Positions 44,754 to 56,006 of a stretch of DNA of 64,000 nucleotides are shown piece by piece. How positions within the stretch are numbered: position 1 is the first letter of the stretch; each line of letters opens with the position of its first letter. Location of the stretch: positions 18,929,260 through 18,993,259 of the forward strand of contig QVOM02000049.1 in the NCBI GenBank assembly GCA_003586115.2, written 5' to 3'. Source of the stretch: Salvator merianae (taxonomy: Eukaryota > Chordata > Lepidosauria > Squamata > Teiidae). Both the position numbers and the translations under genes were made by a program. The notes under the pieces were generated by a model. It ran no database searches. It was not told where the DNA came from and saw nothing but the letters and a program-made list of their open reading frames with translations.

Positions 44754-45017
44754 GATGTTCCAGCCAGAAGGAATGGGACACCTGGAGACATACTTCTGTT
44801 TGAGCTGTTTCTTCTTCGTGGAACCAGTACTTGCATAGACCGGGTAGTGGCATGGGGAGCTTTTCCTTTACATAATAATAATATGGATACAGTAGATGGG
44901 AAGTTCAAATGTCCACTTCTCCGGGGTCACTACGACTCTAAAATCGATAGGTTCCATAAAATAGAAAATCTGATTTCTACCGACTTGGATCACTGGCTAT
45001 GCAACCTCTATTTCAAG
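44754..45017 (+). CDS. Exon 8 of the host gene: C2-like domain, second half
   Basis: A 264-bp exon, exactly 88 codons, phase 0 at both ends. The acceptor is GATTCCTTAG and the donor TTCAAG|GTCAGT. The peptide includes RRNGTPGDILLFELFLLRG, CIDRVVAWGAFPL, GKFKCPLLRGHYDSKIDRF and LDHWLCNLYFK. The DILLFELFLL strand followed by VVAWGAFPL is the pattern of the late strands of a C2 sandwich (compare the VG.G..PL motif). Joining to exon 7 gives VYT-DVPARR with no gap, as expected for a single domain split by an intron. Coding character here is unmistakable. Confidence 0.92.
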
Positions 45018-45276
45018 GTCAGTGCGAAACTGCTTTAATAATCGACATTCATGGTTGCCTCTTAAGAATCCTAGTTTTGAGCTTATTAACACTTCTGCTG
45101 ATATTAAAATATAGTTTTAGTACATTTTAAAGACGAAAAGTAACGTGATACATGGATTTCTTCTTATAAGGTTATATGTGTTTCTGTACTGCACTGTACT
45201 GTAGGTGAATTTCTCTTAGGCCCTGTTCTTGGGACTGCAAAGTTGTTAAAAACTAAAGCCCTGTTGTTGTTAGTGT

Positions 45277-45345
<69 letters not shown>

Positions 45346-45678
45346 AAAACTGTAAGACTTGAAAATTACTTTCACATTTGAGCTTCAAAGTCAGCCTAGA
45401 AGACCCATTGAGTCTTGTGGCTGTGGGGAATAATTGAGTCCTTGGATTCACAAGTTGATGGACAGTTGTGCTTTAAATTATTGCACTACACACTGAGAGC
45501 ATTTAGGACAGGAATTATGAGAATTAAGAAGAAACTAATGAGTGGAGGACCCCTGCAGTGGGACTTTTCAGAGAATCATAGATCAATGCTTTTGAATGAA
45601 AGTTTGAGAATATTAGAAAAATAATTTTGCATATGGCTGACCTATTCATATAACAGAAGGAGTTTTTTTGCTTATCAG
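45018..45678. repeat. Intron 8 with compound (GT)n(AT)n microsatellite
   Basis: A 661-bp intron. The GT tract runs at about 45280-45308 and passes directly into an AT tract ending at 45341. It is otherwise featureless. Confidence 0.9.
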
Positions 45679-45880
45679 ATAATTAAGCTCCCACGGTATT
45701 CAGATGAACAGAATGAATATGAGGCGGGCCTACAGCTCTCTTCAGACTTTGCATTTTTGAGTGCCACTGAGAAGAATGGAGTTTCAAAGAAGGAACTAAC
45801 AGGCGGACTACAAGATGAGAGATTTAAAAGTTCATGTCTACCGGGGTGCCATCTGAGATGCTCTTTTGCATCAGCACAAG
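45679..45880 (+). CDS. Exon 9 of the host gene: tail after the C2-like domain
   Basis: A 202-bp exon with acceptor TTGCTTATCAG and donor CACAAG|GTTAGC, phase 0 in and phase 1 out (67 codons plus G). The peptide begins IIKLPRYSDEQNEYEAGLQL, then SSDFAFLSATEKNGVSK and ends CHLRCSFASAQ. The first third continues the folded domain; the remainder is polar and probably disordered. The trailing G plus AT of the next exon gives Asp. Confidence 0.82.
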
Positions 45881-45980
45881 GTTAGCTTTCTTTTTATTGT
45901 GGTTATGGTTGTTAAATCAAAATCTTAGGACATTCCTATCTGGAGCAAATGCTCAGCTATCCCACATTTTGAAACATATA

Positions 45981-46507
45981 GGCTGTTTCCACGCTGACCC
46001 TAATCACACCAGGTTGGAGCAGTTTCAGCCATAAGACTGGTCCCTCTGTCCCAGAACAAATCTTCTGTATTTGGAAGGCTGTTCTGGAATCCCCTGCACT
46101 GGATCCAAAGATTGCATGATCTTCAGCTTCAGCTTCTGGGTTCTCTGATGGCTAGGAACTTATGTTCCTGACCTTGGAGTGCTGGGGGAACCGTTTCGGT
46201 GGCAGAATTTGGTGCACCACTAAAATGGGTCCCTCTGCTAAACAAGAACAGGGAGGCATGCACCTTTCCACATGTCTCTGTGTTTCATTCCAGAGGCCCC
46301 TGGATCAGGAGCAGACCTGTTAAAACAAGACTGCTGTTATTCCAGTTTCAGCAGCCACCTTGACCACCTAGACAGGCTATAGTCTGTCTAATGCAGACGG
46401 AGCATATTAAGAGGGGACAGGGTCTCCCCATAAACTACATTAGCATGCAGAAGAGAGACCTCTGGACCCCTTGCTGACCTGGTCCAAAGGTAAGTGAGGA
46501 AAGGCCC
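45981..46507. mobile_element. Long MITE, GGGCC-ended family (3-bp TSD ATA)
   Basis: Starts GGCTGTTTCCACGCTGACCC and ends GTAAGTGAGGAAAGGCCC. ATA is duplicated at 45978-45980 and 46508-46510. Inside, GGCTAGGAACTTATGTTCCTG is shared with the elements at 13059 and near 3900. Confidence 0.7.
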
Positions 46508-46639
46508 ATATACTGCTTTGGGTTTCATTTTTTAAATTCTCCCCTACTTTCAGTCCTTGACATTTGAGAGTGCTCTGACATTCAGTGCATTCTGTGTTTA
46601 GAGAGGGACTCCATGGAGACATGGGCTAAATACAACACT

Positions 46640-47380
46640 GCTTTTATGTATATATATGTATATATGTATGTATGTGCTTGTGTTCTGCCTACTTTGTAAC
46701 AATTTGAGGTGGCTAACAAGAGTGAACAAAAACATTAGAAGAAGGAGGTGGAAAATTCAACTATTCACACATATAAATTAAAACAACCAATAATATAAAC
46801 AGGTGGAAGCACTTAAATTAAGAGTAGTCCAGAGGGAAGAGCTGGGTATTAAGTTGCTTTTTAAACTGCGGCAATGATGCTAACACCCGTAAGTCAGGTG
46901 GAAACATATTTTATTGTACAGGGGCTCTGTCTGAATAGGCTCCCTTCCTGGTTCAGGCTCCTTTTATTATAGGTGAGTCAGGGACTTGCAAGAGGTCTTG
47001 CTTGTTAATTCTGCATGCATTGGGTACTATCTGATTGAGAAAGGTGACCTGAAGGTAGAGAACTATTAAGCCCTGAAGAAATTTAATGAAGATCATTGCC
47101 AATACTTTGAGCGGGATCTGAAAACAGACTGGAAGGCAGTGCAGTGAGTGCAACAAAAGTGTTACATATTTCTGACCATTACAGAGTATACGAGCTGCTG
47201 TATTCTGTACCAGTTGTAAACTCTGGGTCATCTTCAAGCTGCAGGTGGAGTGCACTGCAATAGTCCAGTTTAGAGATGATGAGAGTATAAGCCTCTGTAA
47301 TGAAGGCCTGGGGATCAAGATAAGGCCGCAACTGGCATACCAACCAAAGCTGGGCAAAGCTGTTCCAGTAGGAGCTGTAA
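46640..47380 (-). mobile_element. L2-clade LINE 3' end, minus strand
   Basis: Minus-strand reading gives LQLVQNTAARIL, then HSLHCLPVCFQIPLKVLAM, then FLQGLIVLYLQVTF, the C-terminal block of L2-like reverse transcriptase. The 3' trailer extends down to about 46640. The copy has stops and frameshifts. It may extend further 5' (to about 47740), where I no longer recognise the protein. Confidence 0.78.
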
Positions 47381-49590
47381 GTCTAGTAGGACCTGCAAAT
47401 CACAGACCTGCTCTTCCAGGCAGTTTCCCCTCTCCCATATTTATTTAGAATGCTGATCCTTTTGTCTCCAACTGTCTCCAACAGTCATGGCTGTTGTGGA
47501 CAAAACTGTCCAACCCAACTTCAATGCCCTTCATACAGTAGTGGCTGGTTCCCCCTGAGGCTGTTGAGGTGGAGGACAAGGTAGCTAGAAGGAAGTGATT
47601 CAGAATAGGTAGCGCTAATGGTAGGTGAGATGCTATTAAGTCTGAAATTCTGTGCAATCACACATGAACATTGACCCCACTGAAGTTGGTGAATTGTACA
47701 CACATTAGCCAACTCTGATTGGAAATAGGTGAAGAAGGAAGAGAAAGCCTGCCGTGACGGGACACTGCCTTCTTTGCCTTTACAGGTCAGGCGTTCCTAT
47801 ATCCCACACAGAGGCAATAAATAGAAGTTTGGTATGTACTCAGGTTCAGTTCCAGTCAAATTGGTTTGGTTTGGATCTGTTTAGCTGGGCACTGAGCCAA
47901 GGAATGTATGGAGAGGTTGATGTTTCTATCCCTTCTTTGTGCCAAGTTGTGCTTTCTTCAGCTTAGCATCTTGGATAGTCAGGTATAGAGATAGGCTAAA
48001 CCCAAACCTTACCTCCATTCGAAGGAGTTGATCTGAACTCAAACTAAACAAAGGGGGGTTGTCTGAACTGCTTGAACCACCTGATTCTATTTGAGCTGGT
48101 TTGAATTTGGTACATTTGCCCTTTCAAAAGTGCTTTTTCAAGATACTTTTGATTTTTTTTTTTTTTTAATGAACAAGTTCAAATTGAACTGGGTCGAACC
48201 TGTTTGATTCAAAATGAATCACAATTCTTAAGTTTGTGCTCTGGACTGTCTGAACTACTAAGCCAGGTAAAGACGAGCTTGATGAGAGGAAAGGATGGAT
48301 CATATCAGCTTCTCCAGGTGTTCCATAGTACAAAGTTCAGATGAGCTGAAGTGGTTCAGCTGGAGGAAAACTGAACCAGCCACCATAACTAGTAATGGCA
48401 GAGCAGTTAAATAGGTAAATAAATATCATATATTTGTGTAAAAATGTGCTGACTATGAGAGATACTTAATGAAGACATAAGGGATATATGCTTGATTATG
48501 TTCACATGAACTTAAAAATACTGTAGTTTGGAAATGTTTTATCAGTTCATGTAACATTAGTATAATAGCCACCATCTGATATTTCACATCTGTCAGCTTC
48601 TGCAAGGTTCAGATTTTGTCCAACAAAATTCTAGAAAGCAGCTTAGTGTGGGAAAATATAGAAATACTAAACAAAGGGGGTGGTTTGGTTAAAATACAAA
48701 ACGGGATCTCATACTGCTCACTAGATTTCATAGGCCTTTAACTGGTATATATAATTCTTCTCTGAATATGTTTGCGTCTGCAGTATACATACCACTCCAT
48801 CATATGAATTTGCTTCAATTGACAAATGAACATGAAATGTATTTCTGCACAGTTTAGTGTAAGCAAAAGCTGCTAGGTTAAGTTGTACCAGTAACTGAAG
48901 CCTCGCATTCCATTACTAACAAAAACTGACACAACAGAATTCCTTAAGAATAATTTTCTAACATCATTTGTGTTTATTTACTTGGAGCCTTTTTTGAAGA
49001 TATTATTAGCTGTTAATATCCCCTGTGGGTTTGTTTTCTAATATATATCAGGGCTGTGTTACAGTATGCTATTCCTGCTGGTGATATGTTGCTAAGAGAT
49101 TTAATAATGGGCAAACAAACACAACATGTGGTAATCCATTTCAAATTAAAAGTTTATTAAACGCTAGCTTGATGACTTTCTGGCTATTTACAATTAAAGG
49201 AGCAAACCTTAGGGAATGGAACACCACGTGGTGAAATTTGCAGCTTTGCCATTTCTAACAGAACAAATGCATTCATGCTCTGCAACAAGCTGTTGCTCAT
49301 TGCTAGATCCTATAAATACTGTATTTAATTTGTTAGGACATGCTATAAAACTATGCTGAAGTGACAGCAACATTGTGGTGCAAACCAGAAAATGCAAAAA
49401 TAAATCTTTTCTAAATAAGACTGGGGCTGAATTTTTAGTAAGACTCATTCAGATAGGATCTGCTCAATGGTAGAGGCTGCCTGTTGCAGTGTGCTGAGTG
49501 AAGAGTGCTGTGGCGACCTACTGTCCATGTATCACAGCTACGAAAACATTGCAGCTGGGAAATTTCTGTTTTCCGGCTTTAATGTTTCCA
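47381..49590. other. Intron 9 segment with a possible hAT-like MITE
   Basis: At about 47965-48245 there are AAACCCAAAC, GGTTTGAATTTGG, GAACTGGGTCGAACC units like those in the element at 22125, but no duplication was found. The rest is AT-rich and unrecognised. Confidence 0.35.
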
Positions 49591-49599
49591 CCTAAGGTT

Positions 49600-52386
49600 G
49601 TTTCCCCCCTTCATGGATAATTGCCTTATGATGGTTGAAAGGCTTGTGTATCTCAATGAAGCTTTGAGTGATGCCATGCAGGACCACCTGAGATGGGCAG
49701 ATCATAGTGGAGAATTTTGACAAAAGGTGGTCCACTGGAAGAGGAAATGGCAACCATTCAAGTATTTTTTTGCCAAGAAAGCCTCATGGAAAAGCACTAC
49801 AGGAAAAGCGACATGACACTGGAAGATGAACTTCTCAGGTCAGAAGGTGTCTAAAACTTTACTGGGGAAGAGCAATGGGCAAGTACAAATAGATTCAGAA
49901 AAACTGAAGCAGCTGGGCCAAAGCCAAAATGACTCTCAACTGTGGATGTGCCCCATGGTAAAATGAAAGTCCAATGCTGTAAAGAACAATATTGCATTGG
50001 AACCTGGAATGTAAGATCTATGATCCAAGATAAGCTGGATGTGGTCAAACAGGAACTGACAAGGCTAACCACGGACATCTCGAGAGTCAGTGATCTAAAA
50101 TTAACTGGAACGGGTGAATTTAATTCGGGTGACCATTATATCTACTACTGTGGGCAAAAAATTCTTAGAAAGAATGGAGTAGCCCCAGAGTTAATGAAAG
50201 GGTGAGAAGAGCAGTACTGGGTTACAATCACACAAATGACAAAATGATCTCTATTAGAATCCAAGGCAAACCATTCAACATCAAAGTGATACAAATCTGT
50301 GCCTAATCACTGATTCCAAAGAGCTTGAAGTTGCCCAGTTCTATGATGACCTACAACATCTTCTAGAAGTAACACCAAAAAACATGACACTTTCATCATA
50401 GGGGATTGGAATGCTAAAGCAGAAAATCAAAAGATAACTGGAATGACAGGCAACTTTGGCCTTGGAGTATAAAATGAAGCAGGGCAGAGGCTAATACAGT
50501 TTGCCAAGATAACTTGCTAGTCATAGCAAACACTTTTCTTTAGCAGTCCTAAAGGCAACTCTTACATATAGACACCACCAGATGGTCAATACTGAGATCA
50601 GACTGATTATATACTTTGCAGGCAAAGATGGAGATGTTAAATGAAGTAAGCAAAAACAAGACATGGAGCTGTCTTTGGTTCAGATCATGATATTTTTATT
50701 GCAACATTCAGACATAAAATGAAGAAATTAGGAAAACCACTAGACCATACAGGTTTGACCTAAATAATATTCCTTATGAATATTCAGAGGAGGTGATGAA
50801 TAAATTTAAGGGATTACATCTGGTAGACAGAATGCCTGAAGAACTATAGTCATAGTTCACAACATTGTACAGGAGGCAGCAACAAAGAACATCCCAAAGA
50901 AAAAGAAGAGCTAGACAAAATGGGTGTCTGATGAGGCTTTATTAATAGCGGAGGAAGGAAGGAAAGGGAAAGGCAAGGGAGAAAGATATACTAAATTAAA
51001 TGCAGATTTCCATAGAATAGCAAGGAGAGATAGGAAAGCCTTCTTACATGAGCAATGCAAGGAAATAGAATGCAACAGAATGCAAGAGATTTATTCAAAA
51101 AATTGAAGATATCAAGGAAATGTTTCATGCAAAAAAATGGGTATGATAAAGACAAAAATGTAAGGGACTTAACAGAAGCAGAAGAGGTTAAGAAGAGGTG
51201 GCAGGAATACACAGAAAAACTATACATGAAAGAACTTATCACTGATAAACATGATGGTGTGCTCACTGACCTAGAGCTAGACATCTTGGAGAGTGAAGTC
51301 AAGTAGTCCTTAGGAAGCATTGCTAGCAGAGGTGACAGAATTCCAGCTGAACTATTTAAAATCCTGTTAAAGTCCTGCACTCTATATGCCAGCAAATTTG
51401 GAAAACTCAACAGTGGCCACTGGATTGGAAAAGGTCAGTTTACATTACAATTCCAAAGAAGGAATATTCAATTTACCAAACAATTGCACTCATTTCGCAC
51501 ACTAGCAAGGCTATGCTCAAGATTCTGCAAGCTAGGCTTCAGCAGTACATGAACCGAGAACTACCAGAAGTGCAAGCTAGCTTTCAAACAGGCAGAGGAA
51601 CTAGAGATCAAATCACTGCTAGATTATGGAAAAGCAATGGAGTTCCAGAAACATTTACTTCTGTTTCATTGACTATGCTGAAGTCTTTGATTGTGTGGAT
51701 CACAGCAAACTGTGGCAAGTTTTTAAAGTGATGGGAGTATCAGACCACTTTATCTGTCTCCTGAAGAACCTATATGCAGGTCAAGAAGCAACATTTAGAA
51801 CCGAACGTGGAACAACTGATTGGTTCAAGATTGGGAAAGGAGTACAACAAGACCTATTTGTCACCCTATTCATTTAACTTATATGCAGAGTATGTCATGC
51901 AAAATGCCAGGCTGGGTGATTCAAAATCTGGAATTTAAATTGATGGAAGGAATATTAACAACCTCGGATGTGTAGACAATATCACTCTGAAGGCAGAACA
52001 TTAAGAAGAATTAAGGAGCCTCTTGATGAGGGTGAAAGAGGAGAGTGCAAAAGCTGGCTTGAAGCTCAACATTAAAAAAACAAAAACAGTTATGTTCATA
52101 GCATCTAGTCCCATCACTTTCTGGCAAATAGAGGGAAAAGAAATGGAAGGGGTGTCAGAATTTATTCTCTTGGGCTCACATATCACTGCAGACAGTGACT
52201 GCAGTCATTAAATCAAAAGACACTTGCTTCTTGTGAGGAAAGCTAGGGCAAACCTGGACAGCATTTTAAAAAGCAGACATCACCTTGTCAAGAAAGGTGC
52301 ATATAGTCAAGGCTATGGCTTTCCCAGTTGTAATGTATGGTTGTGAAAGCTGGACCATAAAGAAGTCAGCCACCCTTTGAGTTATA
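49600..52386 (+). mobile_element. BovB (RTE) LINE with endonuclease and RT, 3' end missing
   Basis: The 5' UTR-like block GTGGTCCACTGGAAGAGGAA, ATGGCAACCATTCAAGTA is followed by the AP endonuclease start (KEQYCIGTWNVRSMIQDKL, 49942-50205). A GDWNAK-like active-site block comes near 50400, then the RT domain: FIDYAEVFDCVDH near 51660, TERGTTDWFKIGKG near 51800, a decayed YADD equivalent near 51970, KAGLKLNIKKTKTV at 52050, and FPVVMYGCESWTIKK near 52330. The usual C-terminal and 3' UTR part is absent. Many frameshifts; inactive. Confidence 0.88.
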
Positions 52387-53029
52387 TAAAGCAGCAATCT
52401 GAGTTAAGTCTGCAGTGTAGGTGGAAAGAGCTTTTCTGAGTTCTTCCTACTGCTCTACTGTCAAAGTGCTGGGATGAGTACTCAAAGAAGAAGGAACAAG
52501 CAGCCTCTGTGCCCTCTGAGCACTTACTCTGCACACAAGGGAACAGGAACATGCTATCCCTTTGCCCTCAGTCCCACAGCATCTTTTACTTGTACATATT
52601 TATTGCTCTGTGACATATTTTGAGACTGTTTAAGAAAGCCCAGATGAAGTCATTATTTTGAAAAGATCACTCATCTTGATCATATGTTGGGGTACAAATC
52701 TTGCAAATCTTAGAAAATAATACAGCTAATAATGGAGAATGCTAACTGGAAAGTGGTGGATAAGGCTGACAATGGGCAGCTCCATCATGGGTCTGCAGCG
52801 GTCCCTGGTTTGGGTTTTTTTTTTTAATGCAAGGGTTTTGTTTCAATTTCTACTTTGTCAGGCTTATACAGAGGTAGAATCGTGGTATAGAGGCTCTTGC
52901 CTTTCAGATTGCCTTGAGTGGTTCACTAGTCTCCATTGTCAGAATCCTTCTCTGCTTCAGTGAAGCACAGGCAAAGATCAGACTTGCTGCACTTTATTTG
53001 TGGGAGGTAGAAAGGGGTAGATAAATGAT
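52387..53029. other. Intron 9 between BovB and MITE copy D
   Basis: Nothing recognised beyond a T-run at 52816-52826. Confidence 0.45.
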
Positions 53030-53037
53030 ATTGTGTG

Positions 53038-53216
53038 CAGCAGCAGCCTGTTGCTTTAAGGGCGGGTGTTTGGAACCTGCGGGAAGGGGCGATCGCTGTT
53101 CGCGGGGCCTCTGAGCCTCTGTACTATCAGTACAGAGGCCCAGAGGTGCCGCAACAGTGATCTCCCCCTTCCTGTGAGTTCCGAACACCCACCCTTAAAG
53201 CAATGAGCTGCCACTG
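53038..53216. mobile_element. Foldback hAT-type MITE, copy D (179 bp palindrome)
   Basis: CAGCAGCAGCCTG and CTTTAAGGGCGGGTGTTTGG at the left pair with CCGAACACCCACCCTTAAAG and GCTGCCACTG at the right. The centre is CTGTACTATCAGTACAG. Flanking 8-mers ATTGTGTG (53030-53037) and GTTGTTTG (53217-53224) agree at 6 of 8, so this copy is older than A, B or C. Confidence 0.85.
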
Positions 53217-53224
53217 GTTGTTTG

Positions 53225-54960
53225 GAACAAAGACCATAGGAAGGCATCACATTAAATATAGTGTGCACTGAGGGACCAACTCCTCAATGCCTTCCCAGAA
53301 AGCCTCCCCCTGCAGCTCTTGATTGGACCCAACAGTCTGTGCCTTCAGCAGAACAGGAGTTAAAGATCAAAATCCTTTCCCAGGCTTATTGACAGTCTCA
53401 GATAAGTGACATTATTATGGGTTTTGAAGACCAGAGATAGCCAGTTCTCTATGTCATAATAGCACAGAAGTATATTCCAAAATATGTTCATAGAAAATAT
53501 TATCTGAGTTATTTCCCTATCATCAAGGGGGGACGGGGAGGTGAAGCAGCTCCTTGTATGTTAAATATTGTACTTGCTTCTTGTGAGGAAAGCAATGAGT
53601 GTGAGGACACACACTTGACAGGCATTACTGGTTTTGCTCTGTTATCTCCTGATGTGAAATTCAAGTGGATTTCTTTTTAAAGTGAGAGGTAAGGATTGCA
53701 CATAGCTAGGCCTGAAGAACAACATTGGCAGTTAAAGTGTATCAGTTCTCTCATTTGCTCTTTGTGCGGGGGGCAGGAAAAGCTCTTTTCAGAATACAAA
53801 TAAATATTTCCTGTCATATATTGCTCTCAGCCACAATTAGCTAATTCTCTAAGTTTTTTTTTTAAGAGAAAACATTGCTACTGGTGGTGCTCTTGAAGAC
53901 TTCCCATGGTGTCTATAAAGCTTCTTCACTTCCCCCTTCATCAAGGGATGTAAGAAGCAACCAGAGGGAATGGTGTCCACAGCTTGACCTCAATATTTGA
54001 CATGTGCTCTGGGGTGCAAAAAGGTAGTGACCTCGGCTTTAATGCCTCCTCCTCTCTCATTAGGTTAAGCTGCCATCAATATTTTGTAAGCTCAATGGTT
54101 CCATTCAGGCAGTTTATTAAAATGTCACTTTCTTTTAATTGGCAAACTTAGGCCAATTAACTGGGTGTCTGCCAGTAAAGAAAAAGTTACTATCTTATTT
54201 CTGATGTAGTTCAGAGCTGGTGGCTTTCTTCCGAATTTGTATTTAGAGGGACTGAGAGAATTAGTAGGAATTATGGGCCTTTGTGTGTGTTGAGAAGGAA
54301 GCCAATATCTTCAGAGTGCATTTTACAGACAGCTTTAGATTTTGGTTCGTGCTGTGCCTGAAAGTAACAACAAAAAAGGATTCTTTAAAAAAAAAAAAAA
54401 ATTAGTTTACATTGTGTAAAACTACCATACTGCTTTAGGTCTTCAAAACATATAGGATGGAAAGAAAAAAAATAGATGAAAAGTTGTCTTTGGTTTCCTT
54501 TGTGATAGCTACCAATTATCAATTAATATTCAGTTCCTCCTGCCTGTCTTATTAATCTTCTCCCAATCAAAGTCTTTTGTTATTCAACCTTCAAAACCTG
54601 TGGTTACCAAGCCTCTCTCGGTTTTCTGTAGAAAGTCAATAAAGGGTTGCCAATTCTTCATAAAAGTTGTCACTATCTTATCTCACAACAAGCAAAGGTT
54701 TTCTTAAAAATAGTTTGTTTTTTTCAATAGAAAGGGTAAAAATTGTTTCTTGAATTGGAATCTTCTCCCTTTTCTCTCTAAATCTAAAGAAATCTATATT
54801 AAGATTTGGAGAAACTGTGAATACAGTTAAGTGTAACAAACAGATTGCTTCAAGATAATTTCTTGATGGACATGCCTCTGAGGAAAGTTTTGCCCTGTAG
54901 ATGCATTACTGGTTGCAGTTTAGGATTTTTTTTTGTTCCATCCTTGCTTAGGTCTGCTGA
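53225..54960. other. Intron 9, nothing recognised
   Basis: AT-rich, with a poly-A run at 54387-54401. No exon fits the phase-1 junction here. Confidence 0.45.
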
Positions 54961-54969
54961 TAAACTGGG

Positions 54970-55540
54970 GTCATTTCTGTACTTACCTAGCCTTGTTCGG
55001 AATCAATGGATCTGGAACAGCCAGGCTCACTGGTTCAAAACAAGGGAAGGCATTGGCAGGATCAGCATGATGGTGCTGATCCAGACCAGCCTATGCCATG
55101 TCTCCATGGCCTCAAAACATACACACATTTTGAGAATGCACACACTTGGGAACCTCTGGGGGTGGCATTTTGAGGGCGCTTCAGCATGCCGCCAAAATCG
55201 CTCCTCCATAGTCCCAAACATGGAGGCATGCCTCCACATATCAGACCTCCCTGTTTAGAGTTGGTGCTCACTGAGCTGTCCAGTGGTTACAATTAAACAG
55301 GTCTATGATGATCTCAATTAGGGCCTCCGTGATTGGAATCAGACTCCATATAAAGCAGATGGCATGTTCTGGAGGGTTGTGTGGCCACCTAGATCCGTAT
55401 TAATGTGCAGATCTATGTGGCTTAGAACCTATGCAGCCAAGGATAGGAACCCCTTGGAGCAGTTCTGGGCTGGAATAGCATTAGTCCAATGCAGATTAAA
55501 TATACTTGGATTGTTCTATTGAACAAGTGCAGAAAGGGCC
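54970..55540. mobile_element. Probable GGGCC-ended long MITE (right end clear)
   Basis: Right end AAGTGCAGAAAGGGCC. The interior includes GGCATTTTGAGGGCGCTTC and CCATAGTCCCAAACATGGAGGCATGCC; the left edge near TCATTTCTGTACTTACC is approximate. The opposing open frames at 55027-55271 are inside it. Confidence 0.5.
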
Positions 55541-55543
55541 TTA

Positions 55544-56006
55544 TGGCCTGTTCACACTTGGTTGCTAGTGGGTGTCTGCACACTCACTAGCAAAATGTGT
55601 CCACAGTTTGTGGAGGCCTAAATGATAGAGAGTGTCTGCAGACACACCCAATCACTACTAGCTGTGGACTACAAAACCGTAATCCACAGCTGTACCAGAA
55701 GCAGTTGGACTGCTCCTGGTATGCAGCATTTGCACCTACTTCCTGGTGTGAATGTTGCAGGTTGCAGCACGGTTGCAGCTGCTCGGTCTCATGCTGCATC
55801 CCTGGTTGCCATGGCAGTGGCCGGATGTTTCCATGGCTGCTGTCATGGCGGGCTGCCAGACAGTTGCACTGCAAATGCTGGAAGCCCGTTTCCTAACTGT
55901 TCCAGTCCTTGCAGTATGGGTGGCTACTGTGGTGCAGGGACTGTTCCACCTTGGAATGTTTGGATTTGAACATTCCAAGGTGGAAAGCATGCAAAAGTCA
56001 TTTGCT
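55544..56006. mobile_element. GGGCCTGTTCACAC-family MITE, copy 10
   Basis: Starts TGGCCTGTTCACACTTGG immediately after another MITE. It contains GTGTCTGCACACTCACTAGC, TGGACTGCTCCTGGTATGC, CATGGCAGTGGCCGGATG and the inner pair GGAATGTTTGGATTTGAAC, ATTCCAAGGTGG. The long open frames on both strands (55587-56093) all come from this element. Confidence 0.78.

Noticed and set aside
49942..50205. 87-codon frame that looks like a small host gene
   Set aside because: It reads GTWNVRSM and the following endonuclease block of BovB, so it belongs to the LINE.
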